Source: Melampsora larici-populina 98AG31 (taxonomy: Eukaryota; Basidiomycota; Pucciniomycetes; Pucciniales; Melampsoraceae). From it: DNA of 64,000 nucleotides. Positions 26,022-37,746 of this stretch are shown in pieces (positions within the stretch are counted from its first letter, which is position 1; every line of letters starts with the position of its first letter). The position numbers and the translations under genes are program-made. The notes beneath the pieces were generated by a model. That model worked only from the letters and a program-made list of their open reading frames with translations. It was not told the origin of the DNA and did no database searches. The stretch is from NCBI RefSeq assembly GCF_000204055.1, contig NW_006768791.1:299094-363093 (forward strand), read 5' to 3'.

Positions 26022-26519
26022 ACAGGGTTACAACCACTATCCTCCATCCTAGTTACAAGCTTATCAAGCATCTTATGCTGCTGTACCTCAACAAACTGAT
26101 TCATCAGCTCCAAACCTTCATACGTCGTCTAATTACTACGATCCAACTTCTTCAGCAGTTTTAGGTGCCAGTGCTTCTGGTTCGAATGTCGATCCAAGTT
26201 TTGATGCAAACGTAGCGGCTCAACAATCTATCTATACTCCTGATGCGGTTCAGAATCCGCATATCGTTCAAAAGGCTAATAAGGGAAAGGCTAGAACTAC
26301 AGTGATTGGTAAAGCAGGTGGAGAAACTTGGGAAGATCAAACTTTGATGGAGTGGGATCCTGGTTGAGTTTCACTTTCATACATTCATAAACCTTCACTC
26401 GGGCTTTCCCTCTTCATTCCTACAAGCGATCCCTTTTGCTCATCTACCTTTGTCATTTTCTCTCCCATTATCAAACAGCTCATTTTAGACTCTTTGTAGG
26501 AGACCTCGCACCAGATTAG
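26022..26519 (+). pseudogene. Captured fragment of an RBM42-like RRM protein gene
   Basis: Seen: a Tyr/Ser/Ala-rich stretch (AYQASYAAVPQQTDSSAPNL), then GKAGGETWEDQTLMEWDPG (about 26300-26367), an apparent intron, then FRLFVGDLAPD followed at once by TAG (26517-26519). The GGETWED...LMEW block followed by FRLFVGDL is the signature leading into the RRM of RBM42 and its fungal relatives, which bind RNA in splicing or stress contexts. The rest of the RRM is lost. A one-base frame change lies upstream near 26050. The original intron is retained, so the copy came from DNA and not from mRNA. Confidence 0.72.
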
Positions 26520-27030
26520 GACTGGTGCTGGAGCGGTTTGGAAGAATGATAATTGTCCGTATGCTAGAAGATAGTCTCTTGTTGGTTTTGTATGTCTTGA
26601 TGGTCAAGGAGTCATAGAATCATGTTCACTATCAATCAACGTTTCCTGGAGGTTTGGCACTTGTTATATCTCCAACATGATTAGTCTGAGTCTGTTCATC
26701 TACTATTTCTTTGTCATTCAATCTTGTGTCCTGCCCAACAGATTTTCATATAGATTGTCTTCAAACTTATGCTCGAAGTAATTAAATGCATAAACCTCGG
26801 AATGAGCTCGATCTCAAGTGTTGTCTATGGTGTGTACACTGCTTACATCAAGGCTATGTTTGACTGAGCCATGTTACTAAGCAGAATGTCGGCATCTTTA
26901 CATGGGCACGATAGTTTTGGGTACATAATTTCTAAGTAGCACAATCCATCCGATCAAAGCAAATGAGATGAGAACAAGATAAGTCAACGATCCGATTATG
27001 AAGAAAGATGTGAGGTGAGTTGAGCACTGA

Positions 27031-27162
27031 ATTTGAGTTATAAACGCTCTTGCCAGCCTCCCAGCCAGGTACGTCTTCCATAATCTGTTTCTCGCATTCC
27101 AAGTTGGCATGTTCCCTTCGAAATCGATCCCGATCTGATTCGGCGGTTAAGAAGGGTACCAA
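27031..27162 (-). pseudogene. Captured fragment of GRIM-19/NDUFA13 (complex I subunit)
   Basis: The minus strand reads MVPFLTAESDRDRFRREHAN and on through CEKQIMEDVPGWEAGKSVYN. This is the conserved C-terminal part of GRIM-19 (NDUFA13, B16.6), a membrane-arm subunit of mitochondrial NADH:ubiquinone oxidoreductase, including the IM[K/E]DVPGW[K/E]xGxSVYN block. The N-terminal half with its transmembrane helix is missing, and downstream sequence is unrelated. It sits in the same TIR element as the RBM42-like fragment, on the opposite strand. Confidence 0.8.
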
Positions 27163-28035
27163 ACCAAGAAGAAGTTGAAATCTTGTGAGGGAACGTAGGA
27201 ATCCGGTTTGATGAGATCTGGGGATGGACCAGAATCTTGTTTCTTCATGAACAGCAAGAAGCCTTGATTTTTTCCAAAAAAAACCAAAAAAAATAGCAAA
27301 GACAAAAAAAAACTGTTGGATTGAAGAAAAAAAATGACCATGGCGCTTTTAGAAATGTTGTCCCTGGAATTCCCAGGTCTTAAAACTTAAATTAGAGGTG
27401 TTCGTCACTTTGCAAACACAAATTTTAAGGACTGTCCATCCTTAAAATACCTGATCGCCAACCTGCGTGCAGGGTGTTTGCAAATCTCTTCTTGAACCGC
27501 CTTAGAGCATCTCCAATGTTCCCGAATCCGAAAACTTGTACAGAGCATATTTTTCCTCGGCTGGACAGCTGTATTTTTTTTCAGCTGACAGCGCCCTGCA
27601 GCGCGTAGCTGTACTTATTTCTGAATTCCCCATAGGGTCATTTTGAGGTTCAACCCTCGTCATCCACATCCAAAATTACCCAAACGTGACCAATCAACTA
27701 CGTACAACCTCGTTCATGCCTCCCTCACCGTTTTGTGTTCGATAGGCCGCGCATATAGCACGCTCGATCACTTATCAAGGTAGCCCTTCTTCTGAAGATC
27801 CATGGGTACATAGAGCGCATAATGAACTAGCTCAGATCCGCCATCGGGATCAAAAGATAGCCGAGCTGTGTTATTTGAGCGCGGATTCAAGGTCGTTGAA
27901 AGATATATATTCAACCTTTGATTGGACTTCAACTCACCCTTCCTATCCTACCTTCCTGTGTATCCTATTCTATTAATTTTTCCCGTATATAGTACATTGA
28001 AGTTCCCTTGCCCATTGCCTTTATTTGCTATCACA

Positions 28036-29519
28036 ATGACTGTCAACGTAGTAGAGTTTCTCGCTCAATACCAGGTTGCTTCTTCGCTTCGTGCTCAAGT
28101 TTTCTCGCCGCTATCCACCTATAACTCAGATATGCTGAGTTTGGTGTTGTCATTAGAAGAATCGAAGGGTCCAGGTGGATCTCGCCCCAGCCGTTCCCCC
28201 AACTTACTTCTCAATGCTGAGGAGGGCCATGCCAGGCTCATGAAGGATTATTTTGGTCCCACTCCTGTCTATGGCGAAGGCCTTTTCCGTCGTCGTTTCA
28301 GAATGAGCCGTCGATTGTTTGTTCGAATCGTGGAAACTCTTGGCGAACATGATGTCTACTTTACCCAGCGCAGTGATGCTGTTGGTAGGTCCCTTTGGTT
28401 TTGCTCTGCCTGTTCAGTTCAGTGCTGATCTGCCGGTTCAGTAGTGCTGACGTTTACCAACCACCCACTAGGTAAAGCAGGAATTTCTCCGTACCAGAAG
28501 TGTACTGCCACCGTTTGTCAGCTTGCATATGGTACTTCCGCCGATCAACAAGATGAGTACTTGCGAATCGGGGAATCCACCGCCATTGATTGTCTCCTTC
28601 GTTTCTGCAGTGGCATCATCCAATTGTTCAGTCCTCACTATCAAAGAAAACCCACCGCCGATGACATCAATAAAATCACCGCCAAAAATGCTGCGAGAGG
28701 ATTCCCTGGTATGCTCGGCTCACTCGACTGCATGCATTGGGAATGGAATAATTGCCCCAGAGCTCTGCAAGGTCATTACGCTGGCCGTTCTGGTTCTCCA
28801 ACTCTTGTTCTCGAGGCGGTGGCGACTCAAAACCTCTGGATCTGGCACTCTTTTTTTGGTTTACCTGGGTCTTTAAACGATATCAACGTTTTGGAGCGAT
28901 CAAATCTCTTCGATGAATTATCACTAGGTGTTGCTCCGGCCGTTAACTTTGAGGTCAATGGAAGTCAGTACACCACGGGCTATTATCTCGCCGATGGTAT
29001 CTATCCAAAATGGTCTACATTGATACAAACCTTTAGCGCCCCTTCCACTCCTAAATTGGCGGTAAGCAGTTTTATCTGGTGTACTTTGGTTCTATCATTG
29101 GGGTACTGACTTTATTTCACTTCTACTCGTTTGGCTTCAAGTTATTTGCCAAACGTCAAGAATCGGTTCGCAAGGATGTTGAACGCGCTTTTGGGGTGTT
29201 ACAAGCTTGTTTTCACATTGTCACTGGTGCAGCGCGAATGTGGCAACCCTCATCCCTCGCCCTAATCATGAATGCTTGCATCATTTTGCATAACATGGTC
29301 ATAGAGGATCAAGGGGATGCTCGGGTTTCTGATTTGGACGATGAGGATTTATTGCCACCTCCACCTCTCCAGCGTCCACCAGGACTTAATGCCGGTTACT
29401 TGCGCCGTCGCGAAGCGTTCCGTTCTCTAGATGCTCACTTAGCGCTCCGCAATGACCTCATCGAGCATATTTGGAACCACAGAGTCCTTGATGATGATTC
29501 CGATGCTGAGTCTAACTAG
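28036..29519 (+). CDS. Harbinger-1 transposase (HARBI1-like DDE nuclease)
   Basis: Catalyses cut-and-paste of Harbinger-1, together with the SANT protein. Exons 28036-28384, 28472-29061 and 29142-29519 join in frame to about 438 residues. Seen: N-terminal helical region with RRRFRMSRRLFVRIVETL (HTH-like), KAGISPYQKCTATVCQLAYG, the first Asp in FPGMLGSLDCMHWEWNNCP, the second Asp in LPGSLNDINVLERSNLF, the DG motif ADGIYPKWSTLI, and the Glu in SVRKDVERAFGVLQA, then MWQPSSLALIMNACIILHNM. No stop or frame break. It closely resembles the second copy at 41519-42985, so the two elements are related but not identical. Confidence 0.92.
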
Positions 29520-29825
29520 AAATATGTTCAGAATGCTTTTATCTGATATGTATGTTGTTTTGATCAGTTGTGAGATGATAGTGTTGTTATTTTACCTTTC
29601 TTCATTCATTCTTTTTGAGTCTTTGTTGAGAGGTGGTGATATTTCTTTACGCGCGTAATCTCTCATTCTCTCTATCTCGTCTTGTTCTTGAACCATTGTT
29701 TTTGCTCTTTACAACTCGCTCCTGTGAAATATAAACGGTCATTGGCTATATACATTTGGAGCGCACCGTTTGTTGACCCAATAGACAGATAAAGAGCAAA
29801 CAAAAACACTAAAGAAGCAACATGA

Positions 29826-30311
29826 CTACATAATGTAGATACGACTGGCCACACGTCGGTCCATCCACTCCCACTTCTCTTCCCCAATCGCAAAATCTGC
29901 GGTAATCAGGGGAGCAAGATTATTTTTGCGTATAAATAAGGCTGCCCGTTTCTTGTCACCGGGGTTTTGTAAGTAGGGCCCTTCGTATGTGGTGAGAAGG
30001 TACAGCGCTTCGCGCAAGACCCGGAATTGACTGCGACGCTTGCTTTGATTACGCAATCTTAAGATGCGTTTGGCCTTCTCCAATTCCATTTGGCGATTGG
30101 CCTCTTGAAGTCGCATTTGGCGGCGTAGTGCTGATTGGCTGACGTGATGAGCGTAGTCATAACATATGATACAATCTGGTCGAAGTGATGTGGTCAGCCG
30201 TGCACCAGAGTTAGTAAGGAATACCAAAGATGGGAAATCACACATACCTTCGTCGTGATTTCCCGCAGCTCTGACACCCCATAAAGCAACATCGTCACAT
30301 ACACGTGCCAT
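29826..30311 (-). CDS. Harbinger-1 third ORF (conserved small protein, unknown)
   Basis: I do not recognise a named family. The reading frame starts MARVCDDVALWGVRAAGNHD; the real protein may start elsewhere, since an intron may lie near 30170-30250. The C-terminal 100 residues are charged and helical: RLQEANRQMELEKAKRIL, then RSQFRVLREALYLL, YEGPYLQNPGDKKRAALF, EEKWEWMDRRVASRI. The same block occurs at 38990-39262 in Harbinger-2 (FRVLREALYQVYSYHGPYLQ and PGDKQAAAQLL). Conservation between two divergent elements shows it is a real gene of this Harbinger lineage. Confidence 0.72.
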   Translation of the reverse strand: MARVCDDVALWGVRAAGNHDEGMCDFPSLVFLTNSGARLTTSLRPDCIICYDYAHHVSQSALRRQMRLQEANRQMELEKAKRILRLRNQSKRRSQFRVLREALYLLTTYEGPYLQNPGDKKRAALFIRKNNLAPLITADFAIGEEKWEWMDRRVASRIYIM

Positions 30312-30827
30312 AATTTGTAAATTATAATAGTGAATGAGTAAGAGTAAGACTGTGTCGTGGTAATCAATATTTTTGTAATGAAAATTGGGACAAGACTAGT
30401 ATGAGGTTATGTGTGTAGGATATAAAACACTCTGGGGATTACGGGGAATGAGGAGGAGGTGCAGTGGAGAATTAGTGCGACTTTATACCAAACCAGCGCG
30501 TATGAGACCACGCGAGCACGCGTCTTGCACACTACCAATCGCAGCAAGCCTTGCTGCGATGTGAACAGGTCATTTGGGCCAGTTCGATTTGATTTCGACC
30601 GCGGATGAACCAAGCGACAAAACAAGAAAAATTGCAATCAAAGAAAGTAAAGAATTTGTAAAAACATGAGTGAGAGTGACCATAACAACATTTATTTAGA
30701 AAGAGAGTATAGAACTTAATATCAACGACAAACAATAATTCGCAAAGGGAAAACACACGTTCAACAATTTCATTAACAGTCATGTAAAATGCTAAAGAAA
30801 CGTAGCAACAACGTTATATAAACACAA

Positions 30828-32267
30828 CTACAAGTCCTCTGCCTCTCGGAGCGCACGAGCCTGACCAATGATGCGACCACGCCTCGCTTCAATCTCAGCA
30901 CGTGTAACCTCATCAAGACCACTGGTATCAGCAGTGAGAATAGTGAACTCAAGTATGGACTGCAGCGTGTTCTGGGCGTCTCGACCTTGGGCGGCTATGT
31001 CCTTGGTCGCAGAAGCCACCGTATTCAAATTTTTGAGCAGCTGAGGCATGACCTCTTCGGCCAAAGTCGATCGGGCTCGTTTGCCTTGTTTGGCTTGCTT
31101 CGTCCCAATCGGACGTTCCATTCGAGGCAGGTTGTCCACATCAGTTCCCAAGTCCATATCAGAGTAGGAGTCTTCAACTTTAGCTTTTGAATGTCCACAG
31201 TGCTCGAGGTAGAAAGGATTCTGTTGCCATTTCAGTGCGTACTTGACAATATTGTAGCTCGACATATCTTTGAAAACGGATTTCGTATCGGACTTGTAAA
31301 GAGCAAGAGCATCGATGATTTGATCCTCAGCAGATTTACCGGACTCTTTAAGCCTCTTGATTTGTTTGACACAACCAGCGAGCAGCGATTCAATGCACTC
31401 CATTGCGCCATGACCGACTTTTGAGTACGAGCATTTGCTTCGCCAAGGTTGGCATTGAAATGTTTCGTTATTTTACCCCAGAAGACATTCGACTGTTGGT
31501 TGTTACCAGTTAGGGCGCACTGGGAAACGTGTAGCCAGGAAACGCAAAGTTGGTTGAGAGATTCTTCATCAAAGTTGGCACCGCGTCGACCGCTGACTTT
31601 GGGGTCGGAGGGAGACGAGGGCGCCACAGACGACACAGACGAACTTCGGTGATTGAGTGCAGACGCACCAGGTTGCGTCATCGTAGGAGTTAGAGGAGTG
31701 AAGCGCATGGAAGGCGAAGAGGAGGTTGAACCGATGGAAAGAGCCGGAGTCGAAACCAGGGCACCTGCGTAAGGCCAGCCCACAAAATCTTTGGAAACAG
31801 ATGGTGACCGGGTTGGTTGGCGGTTGAGATTATTGCTGTACTCAGAATGGTTACCCCCCAAAGATTCCTCACGGCCGTTGCGATACGCCGCGTGGTTTTG
31901 CTGAGCCTGGGTGCCAGATAGGACGTGCCGTCCCACAGTTAGACCGATCATCAAACTTCGAATCCCTACGTTTTCGAATGATATAGACGTTGGAGGTTTG
32001 TTCAACATCAGCTAGGTTAATTTCACGATCATGTTCAAGTCCAAGTCAAAACCATATGAAACAGACTTACTGTTGTGAGCTGCTTGAGGTACATTGTGGA
32101 ATGGAGCCTGAAAGCTTCGGCGGGGACTAACACTCATGTCCCCTTCCGAACGGTGAGAGGTCGAATGTTAGCATATAATAAAGAAATACATTGTGTGGAG
32201 AGGATAAGCCATACATACTTTGGCCTGAGTTTGAAACTACGCTACCACGTGAGAAGGTATGTTGCAT
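30828..32267 (-). CDS. Harbinger-1 SANT/NAM-associated DNA-binding protein
   Basis: The usual second protein of PIF/Harbinger elements; it binds DNA ends and helps recruit the transposase to the nucleus. Start MQHTFSRGSVVSNSGQS at 32267, at least two introns, then the long last exon to the stop at 30828. Seen: Ser/Pro-rich N-terminus, then a trihelix/Myb-like block (RGANFDEESLNQLCVSWLHV, about 31590-31530; FWGKITKHFNANLG; SVMAQWSALNRC), then GCVKQIKRLKESGKSAEDQ, a KQAKQGKRARSTLAEE basic segment, and a C-terminal helix rich in Arg/Glu. The same architecture is found in the Harbinger-2 copy. No stops seen inside. Confidence 0.85.
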
Positions 32268-32767
32268 GATTGAGCGATGAGGAGGTGTACGTTTGAGGAG
32301 TTGGAAGACAAAGAGCAAATCAAATCGATTTTGGAGCAGAGGATGGAATATGTAACAAAAGAAGTTGTAAAACTTTGATTTGGATTGGCAAAGGGTATGT
32401 GTGTGTGTATGTAGTAGTGGAGATATGTATTTGAGCAAGGATGACACAGAGACAAACAACCAAACCACAACAACAAGCTCGCTATTTATTAGGAAGGATA
32501 CCAGTTGTGTGTGGAGGCCAGAGCCATTGGTTGCCGTGATATAGATCCATGAACTCACACCTACTGAGCTTGTGGTTCTCAGGAGCGCACCATCAAGAGA
32601 GAGGATTGGTGGTGCTCGATCGTTGTGATCAAGCACCTCCTTGTAGAGATAAAGAATGAAGTAGGAGGTGAATCGTATCATATACGTATATGATTGGACG
32701 GATGATCATTATTTAGTCATCGTTAGGTAAAAACCCGTTGGGATACCAGGTTTCAGATTATTCGGCC

Positions 32768-32789
32768 AGGTCAGCAAATTTGCTGACCT
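32768..32789. repeat. Perfect 22 bp palindrome at the insertion point of Harbinger-2
   Basis: AGGTCAGCAAA followed by its exact complement TTTGCTGACCT. The last base is the first base of the TGA duplication of Harbinger-2. It lies in the subterminal part of Harbinger-1, where end-binding sites are expected. Confidence 0.85.
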
Positions 32790-32807
32790 GAGAGCATCTC
32801 CAACGGC

Positions 32808-32855
32808 ACCCTGTAAACGTAACGATACGTAAGCTGTATGTTACGTTTACAGGGT
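32808..32855. repeat. Subterminal hairpin of Harbinger-2
   Basis: ACCCTGTAAACGTAA (32808-32822) and its exact complement TTACGTTTACAGGGT (32841-32855), with an 18 bp loop that is itself partly palindromic (ACGTAAGCTGTATG). Likely a protein-binding site or fold near the transposon end. Confidence 0.85.
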
Positions 32856-34864
32856 CAGGTCAAAAAACGACCCTCCACCGGTCGCCAACCTTCTCACATC
32901 TGGCCACGCGTGTGATTATTGTTTTGAGGAATACGGGGTATCCCATGTCACGACCGCCATATATGAGAGGATCCCGCAAAAGATGCGGCGCACTGTATTT
33001 GGCATCTTTTGGACATCATGATACCACGTTTGTCTAATGATAACCATATTAACCGCCGAAAGACACACATCATCAAGTGGATCATTGATCATTTGTACTG
33101 TACAATGAAAGATCAATCGCGCATTCTTCATTATCAGCGTTTTGAGGTTGTTTTAAACACCCCAGTGCGTATTCCGCGGTGAAAAGATAAATATTAGATA
33201 TGCTTTGAATTTTGAATGTGAGCACCCATACGCCGTACCTGTAGTGCCGCGCCATCAATACCTATTAAACTGCTATCATCATTGGAACATCAGACCTTCT
33301 CTCAATATCTTTCAATTTCTCAATCATTTTCTTTCATGTTCATTTTGTTTTAACCGTCCTGCTTTATATATATCTCGTATCGTATTTGTAATCTTACGAT
33401 AAATTGCTTTTCGCGCCCAATTGCGGTAGTTTGCTGCAGTCTTGATTCCTTGATTAAGCGTCATAAAACCTTCCGTAACCATTACTATTTCCGTTTCCAT
33501 TACTGTTTTTTCATGCATTCATCTTACACATCAAGTCCACACGGCCATGATAACTCAGATAACAGTGAGTTCAATCTTGAGTGGTCCAATATGTTTCCAA
33601 CGCTTGCTGACTTTGCTTACTCCAGCACGGAGGGGACATCGTGATTCTTCTGTATATCAATACTCAGACAACTTGAATTTGCGAGCACCAGGTAGTGGTG
33701 AGTAATATAGGCTTTTTAACAAGGAGGATATCAGTTGTCTAACTATGTAATTAATGTATACATTTTAGGAGGTCTATCTTCCCAAGTCCGAGGTCTTCAC
33801 TTAGGAAGTTCACCTCATTCCAATGTTCCACAACATCCAAATCATCCACCTTACGGGCGTGAAGAGTCTCTCACTCCCGAACAGTCCAACCGCAAAGGGT
33901 CCTTACCATACAGGCGTAATGATCTTTTACCTTCTCATTCCGGCAGTGATCAGGCCAACCGCCGAGGCTCCTTGGCATCATCTCGTGATGCATATGATAC
34001 TCCCCCTCCTTCACAGTACATCGACCCACGTACCCACTATAGTAATCACCTTCGTGGCTTGGTTTATTCCTCAAATGATGATTTTACGCCTTTCCCGACG
34101 CAATCTACCGCCCCATTACCCACCAATACGCAGCTATCAACCCTATCAAAGCGTGCACATCCTGAACGTGATGATTCAGTATCACTAACTTCTCCAACCA
34201 CTAAAGTAAGCGCCGGCGGTCGCGGTCCTACGTTCAAGACGTCGGCTTTAGAACAACTCTGCCGATCCTGGCTTAATGTATCCGAAGACGCCATTACTGG
34301 AACTGATCAGAAGGGCAGCCATTTCTGGAAAAAGGTCACAGACGATTTCAACAGCAGAGTTCCAGAAGAATCTCGACGTACCCTCAAGTCACTGGAATCT
34401 CGCTGGGGTTCTTTGAATCATGCAATGGCCAAGTTCGCTGGATGCCTTCAACAGGTTCAAATGCTTCGAGAGAGCGGAAAAACACCTCGCGATCAATTTG
34501 TGGATGCTTTGGACTTGTACCAGACGGACATTGGCACTGGATTCAAATTTGTTACTTGTTTCGAGATACTCAAGAGTTCTCCTAAGTGGAAATCTAACTC
34601 CACTGTAATCGAGCATTGTCCAGAATCTGGAGTCGATCACGATTTCGCCATTCCCCACAAGCTCATGTCTTCCTCCTCTTCGTCAACTAACCTTGACAGT
34701 TTAGGTCTACCTACAATGGATCGACCCGATGGCAACAAGAAGGCTAAACGCAATCGCATCGCTAAGCCCAACGCCAATGAGGAAACCCAACCCCAGATCT
34801 TGGCGAATCAGGCCTCTCAGCTCCGTGTTACTGAGAGAATAGCAGAACAGGGTGAACGGGCAAC

Positions 34865-37746
34865 TAAGGCCTGCACCCGGCCCGGCCCGGCCAGGCTTTT
34901 CCCGGCCCGTATGTTGCCCGCGGGAAGATCGGGCGGGCCTCGGGCGGCCCGGTATTTTTGTTGATTTTTTTTTTCTCGAAAAAAAAAGGAATAATAATAC
35001 ATTTTTCCTTTTTTCAGGGCGAGGGAGAGTATCACCGCTCTATTATCTCAATTGTATTATACACTTTATCGGGATATCATATCAATTATAGTTAAAATGA
35101 CATCGAAAAAGAAGAAAAACACCAGCCCTCTACCCCGCTCGAAAACCAAGCAAGCTCGTCTCTCCTCACCAAAAGAAACCACTTCGGGATCGCAAGCGAC
35201 AATTGTGCTATCTGACGCAGATTCCGATACCTCACATCCGCGTATCAGTGTCAACGTACGATCAACCAGCCCCACTCGCCCCAACCTAACTAATCGAATC
35301 AACTCTAGATCCGGCAGCAAGACATCGTGGGTGTGGAGATATTTTAAGACTCAAACCGTTGTCGATCCGATCACCAACAAAGACAAGAAGAGGACCATTT
35401 GCACCTACCAACTCGAGCCTGAAAAGGCGTGTGGCAAGAGTTATAAAGTTGATGCGTCTCAAAGTACAAAATCAATGAGTCGACACCTGCTCAAGCACGG
35501 CCTGGATGAAGAATCGCACGTCGAAAAAGGAGCAGTTGACATGAACAAGTTCCTCACAACTGGTCGGATTGCGCCAGTAAGTACTTCAAACCTTAGTAGA
35601 TACTTTTAATTCTTGTCTCATTCCCTGCTTCTTCTTTTCTACTTCAAAAGAGTGAGAAGCTCTCAAATTCATCCTTCCGGTCCGCTATCTTACGCCTCAT
35701 TGTCAATGAAGAGCTTCCTTTCTCCTTAGTCGAATCTGAGGATCTACGTAATGTGTTTATGCTAGTCAATCCGAACATCAAGCCTTACTTCTTTGGTCAT
35801 ACTACCTTTACCGATACCCTCAAGGCTCAGTTTATCAAAGGTCGACGCTTGCTTACTCATCACCTCAAGGATGTTACTCACGTCAATTTCACTTGCGATG
35901 GATGGAGTCAACACAACAAATCGATTCTTGGAGTCACAGCTCATTGGATATTGAAAGACTTCAAGTTGTCCGAGGCTATCATCGGAATGAAGTTGATCGA
36001 CGGTCCTCATACTGGGGAAAATCGTGGTGAACACTTACTCGAAACGTTGAAGACTTACGATTTAATCAATAAACTCTTTTGCATCACTGCTGATAACGCG
36101 TCTAACAACTCTGTCATGGGAAGAAAAATTGAAGAAGTAGTCCCACAATTCCACGCTGACAAACACCTCCTTGGATGTATCGCGCATGTCATTAACCTCG
36201 TCGCTAAAGCAGGACTTCATGTGTTCTCCGAGAAACTAGGCAACAAAAACCCTTCATTACCTCCTGCGCTCGCTGCTTGGCTACATCAAGACACCAAACG
36301 AATCTCGAGTGCTCTAACTCGCCTGATTGGCTTTACCAACTATGTCGAGGCATCTCCACAACGTGTGGAGTCTTTTATGCTCCTTGTTAAGGGTATGCTC
36401 CCAGAAAAGGATCACGTTCGACTTATCAGACGGGTCGACACACGCTGGAACTCTGATTGTGAAGCTCATGAGAGATATTATCGACTCAAGGCTGCAATCG
36501 ATTATCGCACCAAAAATGATCGAGAATATGCAAAGTTTTCACTTAACGAAAGTGAATGGGATTTGGTCGCCCATCTTGTAGAATTTCTCGCACCGCTTAA
36601 CACCGCTACAAAGATACTATCAGGTTCCCAATACCCAACAACTGCCGATGCCGCACCAGTCTATCAATGGATTTTAGAAAAGTTGGACAAGGTATGTTTC
36701 CAAACATTTTCCATAAGTATTGAAAATCACTTACACATCTTCTTAACAATTTCTCGTGCTCGACAGGCCTGGCAAGGCAATGCAAACGAACCCCTTCGAG
36801 TAGCCATAGGACCGATGAGAATCAAGCTCCAACAATACCATCAATCAGCGCTCCAAAAACCCGTTTATCTATTTGCGAACGTCCTTGATCCCCGAAGTAA
36901 ACTCCTTGAACTGTCGACTTTAACGATTGAGATGGCTGGCCTGTATGACCGAGAGGAACTGCGAACCAAATTTACCAGGGAGGTTGCAACTTTTCATCAA
37001 GGACAACCAGAAAATGTTGATAATGCTGAATCAGAACCCGAAGAAGATGGGCCACGTCGTTTCATCACTCGTAAAAAAAATCTTACTGTTGAAGAAGAAG
37101 TTGATATGTACTTATCCAGTGGACGCGCCGACAAAAGTGTTAATCCTTTAGAATATTGGGGTCTTCACGCCGGTGAATTTCCTACTCTTGCTCGTATGGC
37201 TTTGGCATACTTGTCTATTCCTGCTACCTCTACACCCTCTGAACGATCATTCTCTGCTGGTGGGAGAGTCTGGACAGATGAACGGGCTACTATGGATCCA
37301 TTGAATTTTGAGGCATCGATTTGCCTCAAAAGCTGGGACAACTTGTCTTTATTTCACTCTTACAAAAAAAACGCTTGATTTTTTTCTTCTATCTTTCAAC
37401 TCCATCAAACAATCAAAAACGCCTTAAATTTTTTTTACCTTTGTTTGCTTAATATACATGAATTGTGCTGAAAAAAAAGATTCAGGGCTCCTTTGACTCA
37501 TTTCTCATTTGTTTTCTTGTCTTTTCTTCTCTCTCAGCCTGAAATATACAAGAATTGTGCTGAAAAAAACAAAAAAATGGCTCCTTTGACTCATTTCTGG
37601 CCCGGGCCGGGCCCGGGCCAGCCCGTCGACGGGCCTTAGCGCAAATCGCTCTCGGGCTAAACACCTTTTTGAGGCTTTTCGGGCTTGCCCCGGCCCGGCC
37701 CGCCTGGCGGGCCGCCCGGCGAAGAGCGGGCCGGGTGCAGGCCTTA
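34865..37746 (+). mobile_element. hAT-1: complete hAT transposon with perfect 8 bp TSD
   Basis: The ends are TAAGGCCTGCACCCGGCCCG (34865-34884) and the complement ...GGGTGCAGGCCTTA (to 37746). They are flanked by identical 8 bp duplications CGGGCAAC (34857-34864 and 37747-37754). Length 2,882 bp. Both ends are extremely GC-rich, with repeated GGCCCGG words (34870-34955 and 37600-37740), in contrast to the AT-rich surroundings. It encodes one uninterrupted transposase in three exons. Perfect duplications and an open gene argue for recent insertion. Confidence 0.95.
35097..37378 (+). CDS. hAT-1 transposase (BED finger, RNase H-like core, hATC)
   Basis: Cut-and-paste transposase of hAT-1. Start MTSKKKKNTSPLPRSK at 35097; exons 35097-35576, 35651-36691 and 36767-37378 join in frame to 710 residues. 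Seen: basic N-terminus (nuclear signal); BED-type zinc finger at about residues 80-145 (WRYFKTQ, Cys pair, SRHLLKHG); core with FTCDGWSQHNKSILGVTAHW (first Asp), ITADNASNNSVMGR (second Asp) and LLGCIAHVINLVAK (CxxH); RRVDTRWNSDCEAHERYY; C-terminal dimerisation domain NPLEYWGLHAGEFPTLARMA then PATSTPSERSFSAGG. No stop codons inside. Introns use GTAAGT and GTATGT donors. Looks functional by sequence. Confidence 0.93.

Larger units (their letters stand above)
25595..27501. mobile_element. Pack-type TIR element carrying two host-gene fragments
   Basis: The ends are GGCGGTTCAAGAAG (25596-25609) and its exact complement CTTCTTGAACCGCC (27488-27501). Both are flanked by TTA (25592-25594 and 27502-27504), with one extra G at the left end. 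The 3 bp TTA duplication fits the PIF/Harbinger target rule. The interior, about 1.9 kb, has no transposase. It holds a plus-strand fragment of an RBM42-like RNA-binding protein gene and a minus-strand fragment of GRIM-19/NDUFA13. A GTGAACCACC...GGTGGTTCAC hairpin lies near the left end (25683-25711). Non-autonomous. The terminal repeats are short, so the outer limits are moderately sure. Confidence 0.6.
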
